Positions 1 through 11,500 of a DNA stretch of 64,000 nucleotides are shown here, in pieces. The stretch's first letter is position 1. Each line of letters begins with the position of its first letter. The position numbers and the translations under genes were made by a program. The notes below the pieces were generated by a model, which worked only from the letters and a program-made list of their open reading frames with translations, was not told the origin of the DNA and made no database searches. Origin of the DNA: Henricia sp. BOLD:AAB3569 (lineage: Eukaryota; Echinodermata; Asteroidea; Spinulosida; Echinasteridae); contig JBBELK010001196.1 of NCBI GenBank assembly GCA_037783545.1, forward strand, positions 1-64,000. Reading direction: 5' to 3'.

Positions 1-1790
1 CGGCGAAAGTCTGTCAATTTTGTTATGACAAGTGCGCAATCTAGAGAGTTTAGGGCATGCAAAAATTTGAAAGTTCGTCGGAAAACATTTTTCGACTCCA
101 ATTGCCGACGTTTGGACCACACTTTGACCCAAATTTGCCGAGCAAACTGCGGTGCGTTAACGGACAGTCCGAATGGACTGAGCAAGCGCCACTCAGGAGT
201 ACCCCAAAGAGGTGTGTACAGACAGCCACGGTTTGCTTGAGAGCCAGTCAGGAAGCCTCAACGCAGTTTTTTCTCAACTTGAAATTTCTCTGCCATTTCC
301 AGGAATGTCTGTTCAATTTTTTTATGACAAGTGCGCAATATAGCAGAGTTTAGGCAGCAAATTTGAAGTTAGTCGGACATTTTTCGACCTCCAAATTTGC
401 CGACGTTTGGACACACTTTGAACAAATTGCCGACGCAAACTGCGGTGCGTTAACGACAGTCGAATGACTGAGCATGCGCACAACTCAGGAGTCCCAAAGA
501 AGGTGTGTACAGACAGCCACGGTTTGCGTGAGGCAGTCAGGAAGCCTCACCCAGTTTTTATCTAAACTTTGAAATTTCTCTGCCATTTTCCGGCAAAGTC
601 TCTTCATTATTTTATGACAAGTGCGCAATATAGAGGAGTTTAGGGCATGCAAAATTTGAAGTTAGTCGGAACATTTTTCGAACCTCCAAATTTGCAGACG
701 TTTGGACCTCACTTTGACAAATTTGCCGAGCAAATGCGGTGCGTAACGACAAGTCCGAAAGACTGAGCATGCGCACAACTAGAGTTCCCCAAGAGGTGTG
801 TAACAGACAGCCACGGTTTGCGTGAGAGCAGTCAGGAGGCCGCAAAACCCAGTTTTTTTAAACATTAGACAATTTCTTGCCATGTTCCCGGTCGAAAGTC
901 TGTCAATTTTTTTATGACAAGGTGCGCAATATAGAGAGTTTAGGGCATGCAAAAATTGAAGTTCGTCGGAACCAATTTTTCGACCTCCAATTTGCCGACG
1001 TTTGGACCACACTTAGACCAAATTGCCGAGCCAAACTGCGGTGCAGTTAACGACAGTCCGAATGACCTGAGCATGCGCACAACTCAGGAGTACCCCAAAG
1101 AGGTGTGTACAGACAAGCCACTGTTTGCGTGAGAGAAGTCAGGAAGCCTCAACCCAGTTTTTTCTAAACTTTGAACTTACTCTGCCATTTTCCCGGCGAA
1201 ACGTCTGTCAATTTTTTATGACAAATGCTGGCGCAATATAGAAGAGTTTAGGGCATGGCAAAATTTGAAGTTCCGTCGGAACCATTTTTCGACCTCCCCC
1301 CCAAAAAAAAATTTGCGACGTTTGGACCACACTTTGACCCAAATTGCAAGAGCCAAACAGCGGTGCGTTAACGACAGTCCGAATGACATGACGCATGACG
1401 CACAATCAGGAGTACCCCAAAGAGGTGTGTACAGACAGGCCACGGTTTGCCGTGAGAGCAGGTCAGGAAGCCTCAACCCAGTTTTTTCTAAACTTTGAAA
1501 TTTCTCCTGCCCATTTCCCGGCGAAAGTCTGTCAATTTTGTTATGACAAGTGCGCAATATAGAGAGTTTAGGGCATGCAAAATTTGAAGTTCGTCGGAAC
1601 ATTTTTCGACCTCCAAATTTGCCGACGTTTGGACCACACTTTGACCAAATTGCCGAGCCAAAACTGCGGTGCGTTAACGACAGTCCGAATGACTGAGCAT
1701 GCGCACAACTCAGGAGTACCCCAAAGAGGTGTGTACAGACAGCCACGGTTAATGCGTGAGAGCAGTCAGGAAGCCTCAACCCAGTTTTTT
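1..1790. repeat. 297-bp satellite, indel-rich left segment (about 6 units)
   Basis: Six monomers of the window-wide satellite lie head to tail in the same orientation as all the others. They differ from the consensus mainly by scattered one-base insertions and deletions, many in homopolymers. One example is a run of C followed by a run of A near 1296-1311, where other units have CC and AAA. Substitutions are fewer than indels. That pattern fits uncorrected long-read sequence near a contig end better than ordinary mutational decay, though an old array edge is possible. No non-satellite flank and no gene is visible. Confidence 0.93.
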
Positions 1791-4700
1791 CTAACTTTGA
1801 AATTTCTCTGCCATTTCCCGGCGAAAGTCTGTCAATTTTTTATGACAAGTGCGCAATATAGAGAGTTTAGGGCATGCAAAATTTGAAGTTCGTCGGAACA
1901 TTTTTCGACCTCCAAATTTGCCGACGTTTGGACCACACTTTGACCAAATTGCCGAGCCAAACTGCGGTGCGTTAACGACAGTCCGAATGACTGAGCATGC
2001 GCACAACTCAGGAGTACCCCAAAGAGGTGTGTACAGACAGCCACGGTTTGCGTGAGAGCAGTCAGGAAGCCTCAACCCAGTTTTTTCTAAACTTTGAAAT
2101 TTCTCTGCCATTTCCCGGCGAAAGTCTGTCATTTTTTTATGACAAGTGCGCAATATAGAGAGTTAGGGCATGCAAAATTTGAAGTTCGTCGGAACATTTT
2201 TCGACCTCCAAATTTGCCGACGTTTGGACCACACTTTGACCAAATTGCCGAGCCAAACTGCGGTGCGTTAACGACAGTCCGAATGACTGAGCATGCGCAC
2301 AACTCAGGAGTACCCCAAAGAGGTGTGTACAGACAGCCACGGTTTGCGTGAGAGCAGTCAGGAAGCCTCAACCCAGTTTTTTCTAAACTTTGAAATTTCT
2401 CTGCCATTTCCCGGCGAAAGTCTGTCAATTTTTTATGACAAGTGCGCAATATAGAGAGTTTAGGGCATGCAAAATTTGAAGTTCGTCGGAACATTTTTCG
2501 ACCTCCAAATTTGCCGACGTTTGGACCACACTTTGACCAAATTGCCGAGCCAAACTGCGGTGCGTTAACGACAGTCCGAATGACTGAGCATGCGCACAAC
2601 TCAGGAGTACCCCAAAGAGGTGTGTACAGACAGCCACGGTTTGCGTGAGAGCAGTCAGGAAGCCTCAACCCAGTTTTTTTCTAAACTTTGAAATTTCTCT
2701 GCCATTTCCCGGCGAAAGTCTGTCAATTTTTTATGACAAGTGCGCAATATAGAGAGTTTAGGGCATGCAAAATTTGAAGTTCGTCGGAACATTTTTCGAC
2801 CTCCAAATTTGCCGACGTTTGGACCACACTTTGAACAAATTGCCGAGCCAAACTGCGGTGCGTTAACGACAGTCCGAATGACTGAGCATGCGCACAACTC
2901 AGGAGTACCCCAAAGAGGTGTGTACAGACAGCCACGGTTTGCGTGAGAGCAGTCAGGAAGCCTCAACCCAGTTTTTTCTAAACTTTGAAATTTCTCTGCC
3001 ATTTCCCGGCGAAAGTCTGTCAATTTTGTTATGACAAGTGCGCAATATAGAGAGTTTAGGGCATGCAAAATTTGAAGTTCGTCGGAACATTTTCGACCTC
3101 CAAATTTGCCGACGTTTGGACCACACTTTGACCAAATTGCCGAGCCAAACTGCGGTGCGTTAACGACAGTCCGAATGACTGAGCATGCGCACAACTCAGG
3201 AGTACCCCAAAGAGGTGTGTACAGACAGCCACGGTTTGCGTGAGAGCAGTCAGGAAGCCTCAACCCAGTTTTTTCTAAACTTTGAAATTTCTCTGCCATT
3301 TCCGGCGAAAGTCTGTCAATTTTTTATGACAAGTGCGCAATATAGAGAGTTTAGGGCATGCAAAATTTGAAGTTCGTCGGAACATTTTTCGACCTCCAAA
3401 TTTGCCGACGTTTGGACCACACTTTGAACCAAATTGCCGAGCCAAACTGCGGTGCGTTAACGACAGTCCGAATGACTGAGCATGCGCACAACTCAGGAGT
3501 ACCCCAAAGAGGTGTGTACAGACAGCCACGGTTTGCGTGAGAGCAGTCAGGAAGCCTCAACCCAGTTTTTTCTAAACTTTGAAATTTCTCTGCCATTTCC
3601 CGGCGAAAGTCTGTCAATTTTTTTATGACAAGTGCGCAATATAGAGAGTTTAGGGCATGCAAAATTTGAAGTTCGTCGGAACATTTTTCGACCTCCAAAT
3701 TTGCCGACGTTTGGACCACACTTTGACCAAATTGCCGAGCCAAACTGCGGTGCGTTAACGACAGTCCGAATGACTGAGCATGCGCACAACTCAGGAGTAC
3801 CCCAAAGAGGTGTGTACAGACAGCCACGGTTTGCTGTGAGAGCAGTCAGGAAGCCTCAACCCAGTTTTTTCTAAACTTTGAAATTTCTCTGCCATTTCCC
3901 GGCGAAAGTCTGTCAATTTTTTATGACAAGTGCGCAATATAGAGAGTTTAGGGCATGCAAAATTTGAAGTTCGTCGGAACATTTTTCGACCTCCAAATTT
4001 GCCGACGTTTGGACCACACTTTGACCAAATTGCCGAGCCAAACTGCGGTGCGTTAACGACAGTCCGAATGACTGAGCATGCGCACAACTCAGGAGTACCC
4101 CAAAGAGGTGTGTACAGACAGCCACGGTTTGCGTGAGAGCAGTCAGGAAGCCTCAACCCAGTTTTTTCTAAACTTTGAAATTTCTCTGCCATTTCCCGGC
4201 GAAAGTCTGTCAATTTTTTTATGACAAGTGCGCAATATAGAGAGTTTAGGGCATGCAAAATTTGAAGTTCGTCGGAACATTTTTCGACCTCCAAATTTGC
4301 CGACGTTTGGACCACACTTTGACCAAATTGCCGAGCCAAACTGCGGTGCGTTAACGACAGTCCGAATGACTGAGCATGCGCACAACTCAGGAGTACCCCA
4401 AAGAGGTGTGTACAGACAGCCACGGTTTGCGTGAGAGCAGTCAGGAAGCCTCAACCCAGTTTTTTCTAAACTTTGAAATTTCTCTGCCATTTCCCGGCGA
4501 AAGTCTGTCAATTTTTTATGACAAGTGCGCAATATAGAGAGTTTAGGGCATGCAAAATTTGAAGTTCGTCGGAACATTTTTCGACCTCCAAATTTGCCGA
4601 CGTTTGGACCACACTTTGACCAAATTGCCGAGCCAAACTGCGGTGCGTTAACGACAGTCCGAATGACTGAGCATGCGCACAACTCAGGAGTACCCCAAAG

Positions 4701-5397
4701 AGGTGTGTACAGACAGCCACGGTTTGCGTGAGAGCAGTCAGGAAGCCTCAACCCAGTTTTTTTCTAAACTTTGAAATTTCTCTGCCATTTCCCGGCGAAA
4801 GTCTGTCAATTTTTTATGACAAGTGCGCAATATAGAGAGTTTAGGGCATGCAAAATTTGAAGTTCGTCGGAACATTTTTCGACCTCCAATTTGCCGACGT
4901 TTGGACCACACTTTGACCAAATTGCCGAGGCCAAACTGCGGTGCGTTAACGACAGTCCGAATGACTGAGCATGCGCACAACTCAGGAGTACCCCAAAGAG
5001 GTGTGTACAGACAGCCACGGTTTGCGTGAGAGCAGTCAGGAAGCCTCAACCCAGTTTTTTCTAAACTTTGAAATTTCTCTGCCATTTCCCGGCGAAAGTC
5101 TGTCAATTTTTTATGACAAGTGCGCAATATAGAGAGTTTAGGGCATGCAAAATTTGAAGTTCGTCGGAACATTTTTCGACCTCCAAATTTGCCGACGTTT
5201 GGACCACACTTTGAACAAATTGCCGAGCCAAACTGCGGTGCGTTAACGACAGTCCGAATGACTGAGCATGCGCACAACTCAGGAGTACCCCAAAGAGGTG
5301 TGTACAGACAGCCACGGTTTGCGTGAGAGCAGTCAGGAAGCCTCAACCCAGTTTTTTCTAAACTTTGAAATTTCTCTGCCATTTCCCGGCGAAAGTC

Positions 5398-5415
5398 TGT
5401 CAATTTTTTATGACA
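5398..5415. other. Short inverted repeat around the AT-rich tract of each monomer
   Basis: TGTCA and TGACA flank an 8-base A/T segment that includes the T tract, so a 5-bp stem is possible. The arrangement recurs in nearly every unit. The T tract between the arms is the commonest site of length change (5 to 7 T, or TTGTT variants). Whether the inverted repeat has a role is unknown. Confidence 0.5.
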
Positions 5416-5455
5416 AGTGCGCAATATAGAGAGTTTAGGGCATGCAAAATTTGAA

Positions 5456-5467
5456 GTTCGTCGGAAC
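5456..5467 (+). other. CENP-B-box-like half motif (weak)
   Basis: The sequence GTTCGTCGGAAC contains TTCGTCGGAA, which matches 9 of 10 positions of the left part of the mammalian CENP-B box (TTCGTTGGAA). The essential CGGG of the right half is absent, because ATTT follows. A functional CENP-B site is therefore unlikely in this form, and a chance match is quite possible. It recurs once per unit. It is noted because centromeric satellites often carry such a box. Confidence 0.2.
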
Positions 5468-5480
5468 ATTTTTCGACCTC

Positions 5481-5530
5481 CAAATTTGCCGACGTTTGGA
5501 CCACACTTTGACCAAATTGCCGAGCCAAAC
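5481..5530. other. Internal sub-repeat and inverted repeat within the monomer
   Basis: CAAATTTGCCGA at 5481-5492 is repeated as CAAATTGCCGA at 5513-5523, and TTTGGACC at 5495-5502 as TTTGACC at 5507-5513. This suggests the monomer partly arose from shorter duplications. GTTTGG at 5494-5499 and CCAAAC at 5525-5530 form a 6-bp inverted repeat. The islands at 18000 and 22216 are inserted inside the equivalent of this segment, between ATTGCC and GAGCC. Confidence 0.5.
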
Positions 5531-5546
5531 TGCGGTGCGTTAACGA

Positions 5547-5579
5547 CAGTCCGAATGACTGAGCATGCGCACAACTCAG
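5547..5579. other. Two overlapping small hairpins in the monomer
   Basis: CAGTC and GACTG form a perfect 5-bp stem with a 5-base loop (5547-5561). CTGAG at 5559-5563 can instead pair with CTCAG at 5575-5579 across 11 bases. The two stems share CTG, so they are mutually exclusive. This is among the best conserved parts of the unit across the window. The stems are short, so they may not form without help. Confidence 0.4.
5560..5571. promoter_or_regulatory. NRF1-like palindromic site (one per monomer)
   Basis: TGAGCATGCGCA differs at one position from the NRF1 consensus YGCGCAYGCGCR. It recurs in almost every monomer, so about 200 near-sites occur in the window. NRF1 is an animal transcription factor whose binding is blocked by CpG methylation. 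Binding here is inference only: the mismatch removes one of the two GCGC half-sites. Confidence 0.25.
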
Positions 5580-8500
5580 GAGTACCCCAAAGAGGTGTGT
5601 ACAGACAGCCACGGTTTGCGTGAGAGCAGTCAGGAAGCCTCAACCCAGTTTTTTCTAAACTTTGAAATTTCTCTGCCATTTCCCGGCGAAAGTCTGTCAA
5701 TTTTTTATGACAAGTGCGCAATATAGAGAGTTTAGGGCATGCAAAATTTGAAGTTCGTCGGAACATTTTCGACCTCCAAATTTGCCGACGTTTGGACCAC
5801 ACTTTGACCAAATTGCCGAGCCAAACTGCGGTGCGTTAACGACAGTCCGAATGACTGAGCATGCGCACAACTCAGGAGTACCCCAAAGAGGTGTGTACAG
5901 ACAGCCACGGTTTGCGTGAGAGCAGTCAGGAAGCCTCAACCCAGTTTTTTCTAAACTTTGAAATTTCTCTGCCATTTCCCGGCGAAAGTCTGTCAATTTT
6001 TTATGACAAGTGCGCAATATAGAGAGTTTAGGGCATGCAAAATTTGAAGTTCGTCGGAACATTTTTCGACCTCCAAATTTGCCGACGTTTGGACCACACT
6101 TTGACCAAATTGCCGAGCCAAACTGCGGTGCGTTAACGACAGTCCGAATGACTGAGCATGCGCACAACTCAGGAGTACCCCAAAGAGGTGTGTACAGACA
6201 GCCACGGTTTGCGTGAGAGCAGTCAGGAAGCCTCAACCCAGTTTTTTCTAAACTTTGAAATTTCTCTGCCATTTCCCGGCGAAAGTCTGTCAATTTTTTA
6301 TGACAAGTGCGCAATATAGAGAGTTTAGGGCATGCAAAATTTGAAGTTCGTCGGAACATTTTTCGACCTCCAAATTTGCCGACGTTTGGACCACACTTTG
6401 AACAAATTGCCGAGCCAAACTGCGGTGCGTTAACGACAGTCCGAATGACTGAGCATGCGCACAACTCAGGAGTACCCCAAAGAGGTGTGTACAGACAGCC
6501 ACGGTTTGCGTGAGAGCAGTCAGGAAGCCTCAACCCAGTTTTTTCTAAACTTTGAAATTTCTCTGCCATTTCCCGGCGAAAGTCTGTCAATTTTTTATGA
6601 CAAGTGCGCAATATAGAGAGTTTAGGGCATGCAAAATTTGAAGTTCGTCGGAACATTTTTCGACCTCCAAATTTGCCGACGTTTGGACCACACTTTGACC
6701 AAATTGCCGAGCCAAACTGCGGTGCGTTAACGACAGTCCGAATGACTGAGCATGCGCACAACTCAGGAGTACCCCAAAGAGGTGTGTACAGACAGCCACG
6801 GTTTGCGTGAGAGCAGTCAGGAAGCCTCAACCCAGTTTTTTCTAAACTTTGAAATTTCTCTGCCATTTCCCGGCGAAAGTCTGTCAATTTTTTATGACAA
6901 GTGCGCAATATAGAGAGTTTAGGGCATGCAAAATTTGAAGTTCGTCGGAACATTTTTCGACCTCCAAATTTGCCGACGTTTGGACCACACTTTGACCAAA
7001 TTGCCGAGCCAAACTGCGGTGCGTTAACGACAGTCCGAATGACTGAGCATGCGCACAACTCAGGAGTACCCCAAAGAGGTGTGTACAGACAGCCACGGTT
7101 TGCGTGAGAGCAGTCAGGAAGCCTCAACCCAGTTTTTTTCTAAACTTTGAAATTTCTCTGCCATTTCCCGGCGAAAGTCTGTCAATTTTTTATGACAAGT
7201 GCGCAATATAGAGAGTTTAGGGCATGCAAAATTTGAAGTTCGTCGGAACATTTTTCGACCTCCAAATTTGCCGACGTTTGGACCACACTTTGAACAAATT
7301 GCCGAGCCAAACTGCGGTGCGTTAACGACAGTCCGAATGACTGAGCATGCGCACAACTCAGGAGTACCCCAAAGAGGTGTGTACAGACAGCCACGGTTTG
7401 CGTGAGAGCAGTCAGGAAGCCTCAACCCAGTTTTTTCTAAACTTTGAAATTTCTCTGCCATTTCCCGGCGAAAGTCTGTCAATTTTTTATGACAAGTGCG
7501 CAATATAGAGAGTTTAGGGCATGCAAAATTTGAAGTTCGTCGGAACATTTTTCGACCTCCAAATTTGCCGACGTTTGGACCACACTTTGAACAAATTGCC
7601 GAGCCCAAACTGCGGTGCGTTAACGACAGTCCGAATGACTGAGCATGCGCACAACTCAGGAGTACCCCAAAGAGGTGTGTACAGACAGCCACGGTTTGCG
7701 TGAGAGCAGTCAGGAAGCCTCAACCCAGTTTTTTCTAAACTTTGAAATTTCTCTGCCATTTCCCGGCGAAAGTCTGTCAATTTTTTATGACAAGTGCGCA
7801 ATATAGAGAGTTTAGGGCATGCAAAATTTGAAGTTCGTCGGAACATTTTTCGACCTCCAAATTTGCCGACGTTTGGACCACACTTTGACCAAATTGCCGA
7901 GCCAAACTGCGGTGCGTTAACGACAGTCCGAATGACTGAGCATGCGCACAACTCAGGAGTACCCCAAAGAGGTGTGTACAGACAGCCACGGTTTGCGTGA
8001 GAGCAGTCAGGAAGCCTCAACCCAGTTTTTTCTAAACTTTGAAATTTCTCTGCCATTTCCCGGCGAAAGTCTGTCAATTTGTTATGACAAGTGCGCAATA
8101 TAGAGAGTTTAGGGCATGCAAAATTTGAAGTTCGTCGGAACATTTTTCGACCTCCAAATTTGCCGACGTTTGGACCACACTTTGACCAAATTGCCGAGCC
8201 AAACTGCGGTGCGTTAACGACAGTCCGAATGACTGAGCATGCGCACAACTCAGGAGTACCCCAAAGAGGTGTGTACAGACAGCCACGGTTTGCGTGAGAG
8301 CAGTCAGGAAGCCTCAACCCAGTTTTTTTCTAAACTTTGAAATTTCTCTGCCATTTCCGGCGAAAGTCTGTCAATTTTTTATGACAAGTGCGCAATATAG
8401 AGAGTTTAGGGCATGCAAAATTTGAAGTTCGTCGGAACATTTTTCGACCTCCAAATTTGCCGACGTTTGGACCACACTTTGACCAAATTGCCGAGCCAAA

Positions 8501-11500
8501 CTGCGGTGCGTTAACGACAGTCCGAATGACTGAGCATGCGCACAACTCAGGAGTACCCCAAAGAGGTGTGTACAGACAGCCACGGTTTGCGTGAGAGCAG
8601 TCAGGAAGCCTCAACCCAGTTTTTTTCTAAACTTTGAAATTTCTCTGCCATTTCCCGGCGAAAGTCTGTCAATTTTTTATGACAAGTGCGCAATATAGAG
8701 AGTTTAGGGCATGCAAAATTTGAAGTTCGTCGGAACATTTTTCGACCTCCAAATTTGCCGACGTTTGGACCACACTTTGACCAAATTGCCGAGCCAAACT
8801 GCGGTGCGTTAACGACAGTCCGAATGACTGAGCATGCGCACAACTCAGGAGTACCCCAAAGAGGTGTGTACAGACAGCCACGGTTTGCGTGAGAGCAGTC
8901 AGGAAGCCTCAACCCAGTTTTTTCTAAACTTTGAAATTTCTCTGCCATTTCCCGGCGAAAGTCTGTCAATTTTTTATGACAAGTGCGCAATATAGAGAGT
9001 TTAGGGCATGCAAAATTTGAAGTTCGTCGGAACATTTTTCGACCTCCAAATTTGCCGACGTTTGGACCACACTTTGAACAAATTGCCGAGCCAAACTGCG
9101 GTGCGTTAACGACAGTCCGAATGACTGAGCATGCGCACAACTCAGGAGTACCCCAAAGAGGTGTGTACAGACAGCCACGGTTTGCGTGAGAGCAGTCAGG
9201 AAGCCTCAACCCAGTTTTTTCTAAACTTTGAAATTTCTCTGCCATTTCCCGGCGAAAGTCTGTCAATTTTTTATGACAAGTGCGCAATATAGAGAGTTTA
9301 GGGCATGCAAAATTTGAAGTTCGTCGGAACATTTTTCGACCTCCAAATTTGCCGACGTTTGGACCACACTTTGACCAAATTGCCGAGCCAAACTGCGGTG
9401 CGTTAACGACAGTCCCGAATGACTGAGCATGCGCACAACTCAGGAGTACCCCAAAGAGGTGTGTACAGACAGCCACGGTTTGCGTGAGAGCAGTCAGGAA
9501 GCCTCAACCCAGTTTTTTCTAAACTTTGAAATTTCTCTGCCATTTCCCGGCGAAAGTCTGTCAATTTTTTATGACAAGTGCGCAATATAGAGAGTTTAGG
9601 GCATGCAAAATTTGAAGTTCGTCGGAACATTTTTTCGACCTCCAAATTTGCCGACGTTTGGACCACACTTTGAACAAATTGCCGAGCCAAACTGCGGTGC
9701 GTTAACGACAGTCCGAATGACTGAGCATGCGCACAACTCAGGAGTACCCCAAAGAGGTGTGTACAGACAGCCACGGTTTGCGTGAGAGCAGTCAGGAAGC
9801 CTCAACCCAGTTTTTTCTAAACTTTGAAATTTCTCTGCCATTTCCCGGCGAAAGTCTGTCAATTTTTTTATGACAAGTGCGCAATATAGAGAGTTTAGGG
9901 CATGCAAAATTTGAAGTTCGTCGGAACATTTTTCGACCTCCAAATTTGCCGACGTTTGGACCACACTTTGAACAAATTGCCGAGCCAAACTGCGGTGCGT
10001 TAACGACAGTCCGAATGACTGAGCATGCGCACAACTCAGGAGTACCCCAAAGAGGTGTGTACAGACAGCCACGGTTTGCGTGAGAGCAGTCAGGAAGCCT
10101 CAACCCAGTTTTTTTCTAAACTTTGAAATTTCTCTGCCATTTCCCGGCGAAAGTCTGTCAATTTTTTATGACAAGTGCGCAATATAGAGAGTTTAGGGCA
10201 TGCAAAATTTGAAGTTCGTCGAACATTTTTCGACCTCCAAATTTGCCGACGTTTGGACCACACTTTGACCAAATTGCCGAGGCCAAACTGCGGTGCGTTA
10301 ACGACAGTCCGAATGACTGAGCATGCGCACAACTCAGGAGTACCCCAAAGAGGTGTGTACAGACAGCCACGGTTTGCGTGAGAGCAGTCAGGAAGCCTCA
10401 ACCCAGTTTTTTCTAAACTTTGAAATTTCTCTGCCATTTCCCGGCGAAAGTCTGTCAATTTTTATGACAAGTGCGCAATATAGAGAGTTTAGGGCATGCA
10501 AAATTTGAAGTTCGTCGGAACATTTTTCGACCTCCAAATTTGCCGACGTTTGGACCACACTTTGAACAAATTGCCGAGCCAAACTGCGGTGCGTTAACGA
10601 CAGTCCGAATGACTGAGCATGCGCACAACTCAGGAGTACCCCAAAGAGGTGTGTACAGACAGCCACGGTTTGCGTGAGAGCAGTCAGGAAGCCTCAACCC
10701 AGTTTTTTTCTAAACTTTGAAATTTCTCTGCCATTTCCCGGCGAAAGTCTGTCAATTTTTTATGACAAGTGCGCAATATAGAGAGTTTAGGGCATGCAAA
10801 ATTTGAAGTTCGTCGGAACATTTTTCGACCTCCAAATTTGCCGACGTTTGGACCACACTTTGAACAAATTGCCGAGCCAAACTGCGGTGCGTTAACGACA
10901 GTCCGAATGACTGAGCATGCGCACAACTCAGGAGTACCCCAAAGAGGTGTGTACAGACAGCCACGGTTTGCGTGAGAGCAGTCAGGAAGCCTCAACCCAG
11001 TTTTTTCTAAACTTTGAAATTTCTCTGCCATTTCCCGGCGAAAGTCTGTCAATTTTTTATGACAAGTGCGCAATATAGAGAGTTTAGGGCATGCAAAATT
11101 TGAAGTTCGTCGGAACATTTTTCGACCTCCAAATTTGCCGACGTTTGGACCACACTTTGACCAAATTGCCGAGCCAAACTGCGGTGCGTTAACGACAGTC
11201 CGAATGACTGAGCATGCGCACAACTCAGGAGTACCCCAAAGAGGTGTGTACAGACAGCCACGGTTTGCGTGAGAGCAGTCAGGAAGCCTCAACCCAGTTT
11301 TTTCTAAACTTTGAAATTTCTCTGCCATTTCCCGGCGAAAGTCTGTCAATTTTTATGACAAGTGCGCAATATAGAGAGTTTAGGGCATGCAAAATTTGAA
11401 GTTCGTCGGAACATTTTTCGACCTCCAAATTTGCCGACGTTTGGACCACACTTTGACCAAATTGCCGAGCCAAACTGCGGTGCGTTAACGACAGTCCGAA

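Larger units (their letters stand above)
5401..5697. repeat. Representative satellite monomer, 297 bp
   Basis: This unit matches the consensus and serves as the reference for the array. It has 138 G+C of 297 bases and 16 CpG dinucleotides. Landmarks are a T tract at 5404-5409, TTTAGGG at 5434-5440, GCATGC at 5440-5445 and again at 5563-5568, GTTAAC (a HpaI site) at 5539-5544, and a second T tract at 5649-5654. Length variation between units concentrates in the two T tracts. Because 297 is 3 x 99, any frame without a stop stays open from unit to unit. I do not recognise the monomer as a named satellite family. Confidence 0.95.

Noticed and set aside
5398-5415. Bacterial-type intrinsic terminator or promoter signals
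   Set aside because: The 5-bp stem spans the T tract instead of preceding it, and the sequence context is eukaryotic satellite with no genes.
5434-5440. Telomeric repeat (TTTAGGG/TTAGGG)
   Set aside because: It occurs once per 297-bp unit and is never tandemly repeated, so it is a chance heptamer and not a telomere or interstitial telomeric tract.
5456-5467. RNA polymerase III internal promoter (B box) or tRNA-derived SINE in the monomer
   Set aside because: GTTCGTCGGAAC resembles only part of a B box (GGTTCGANNCC). No A box lies at the right distance upstream and no tRNA cloverleaf can be drawn.
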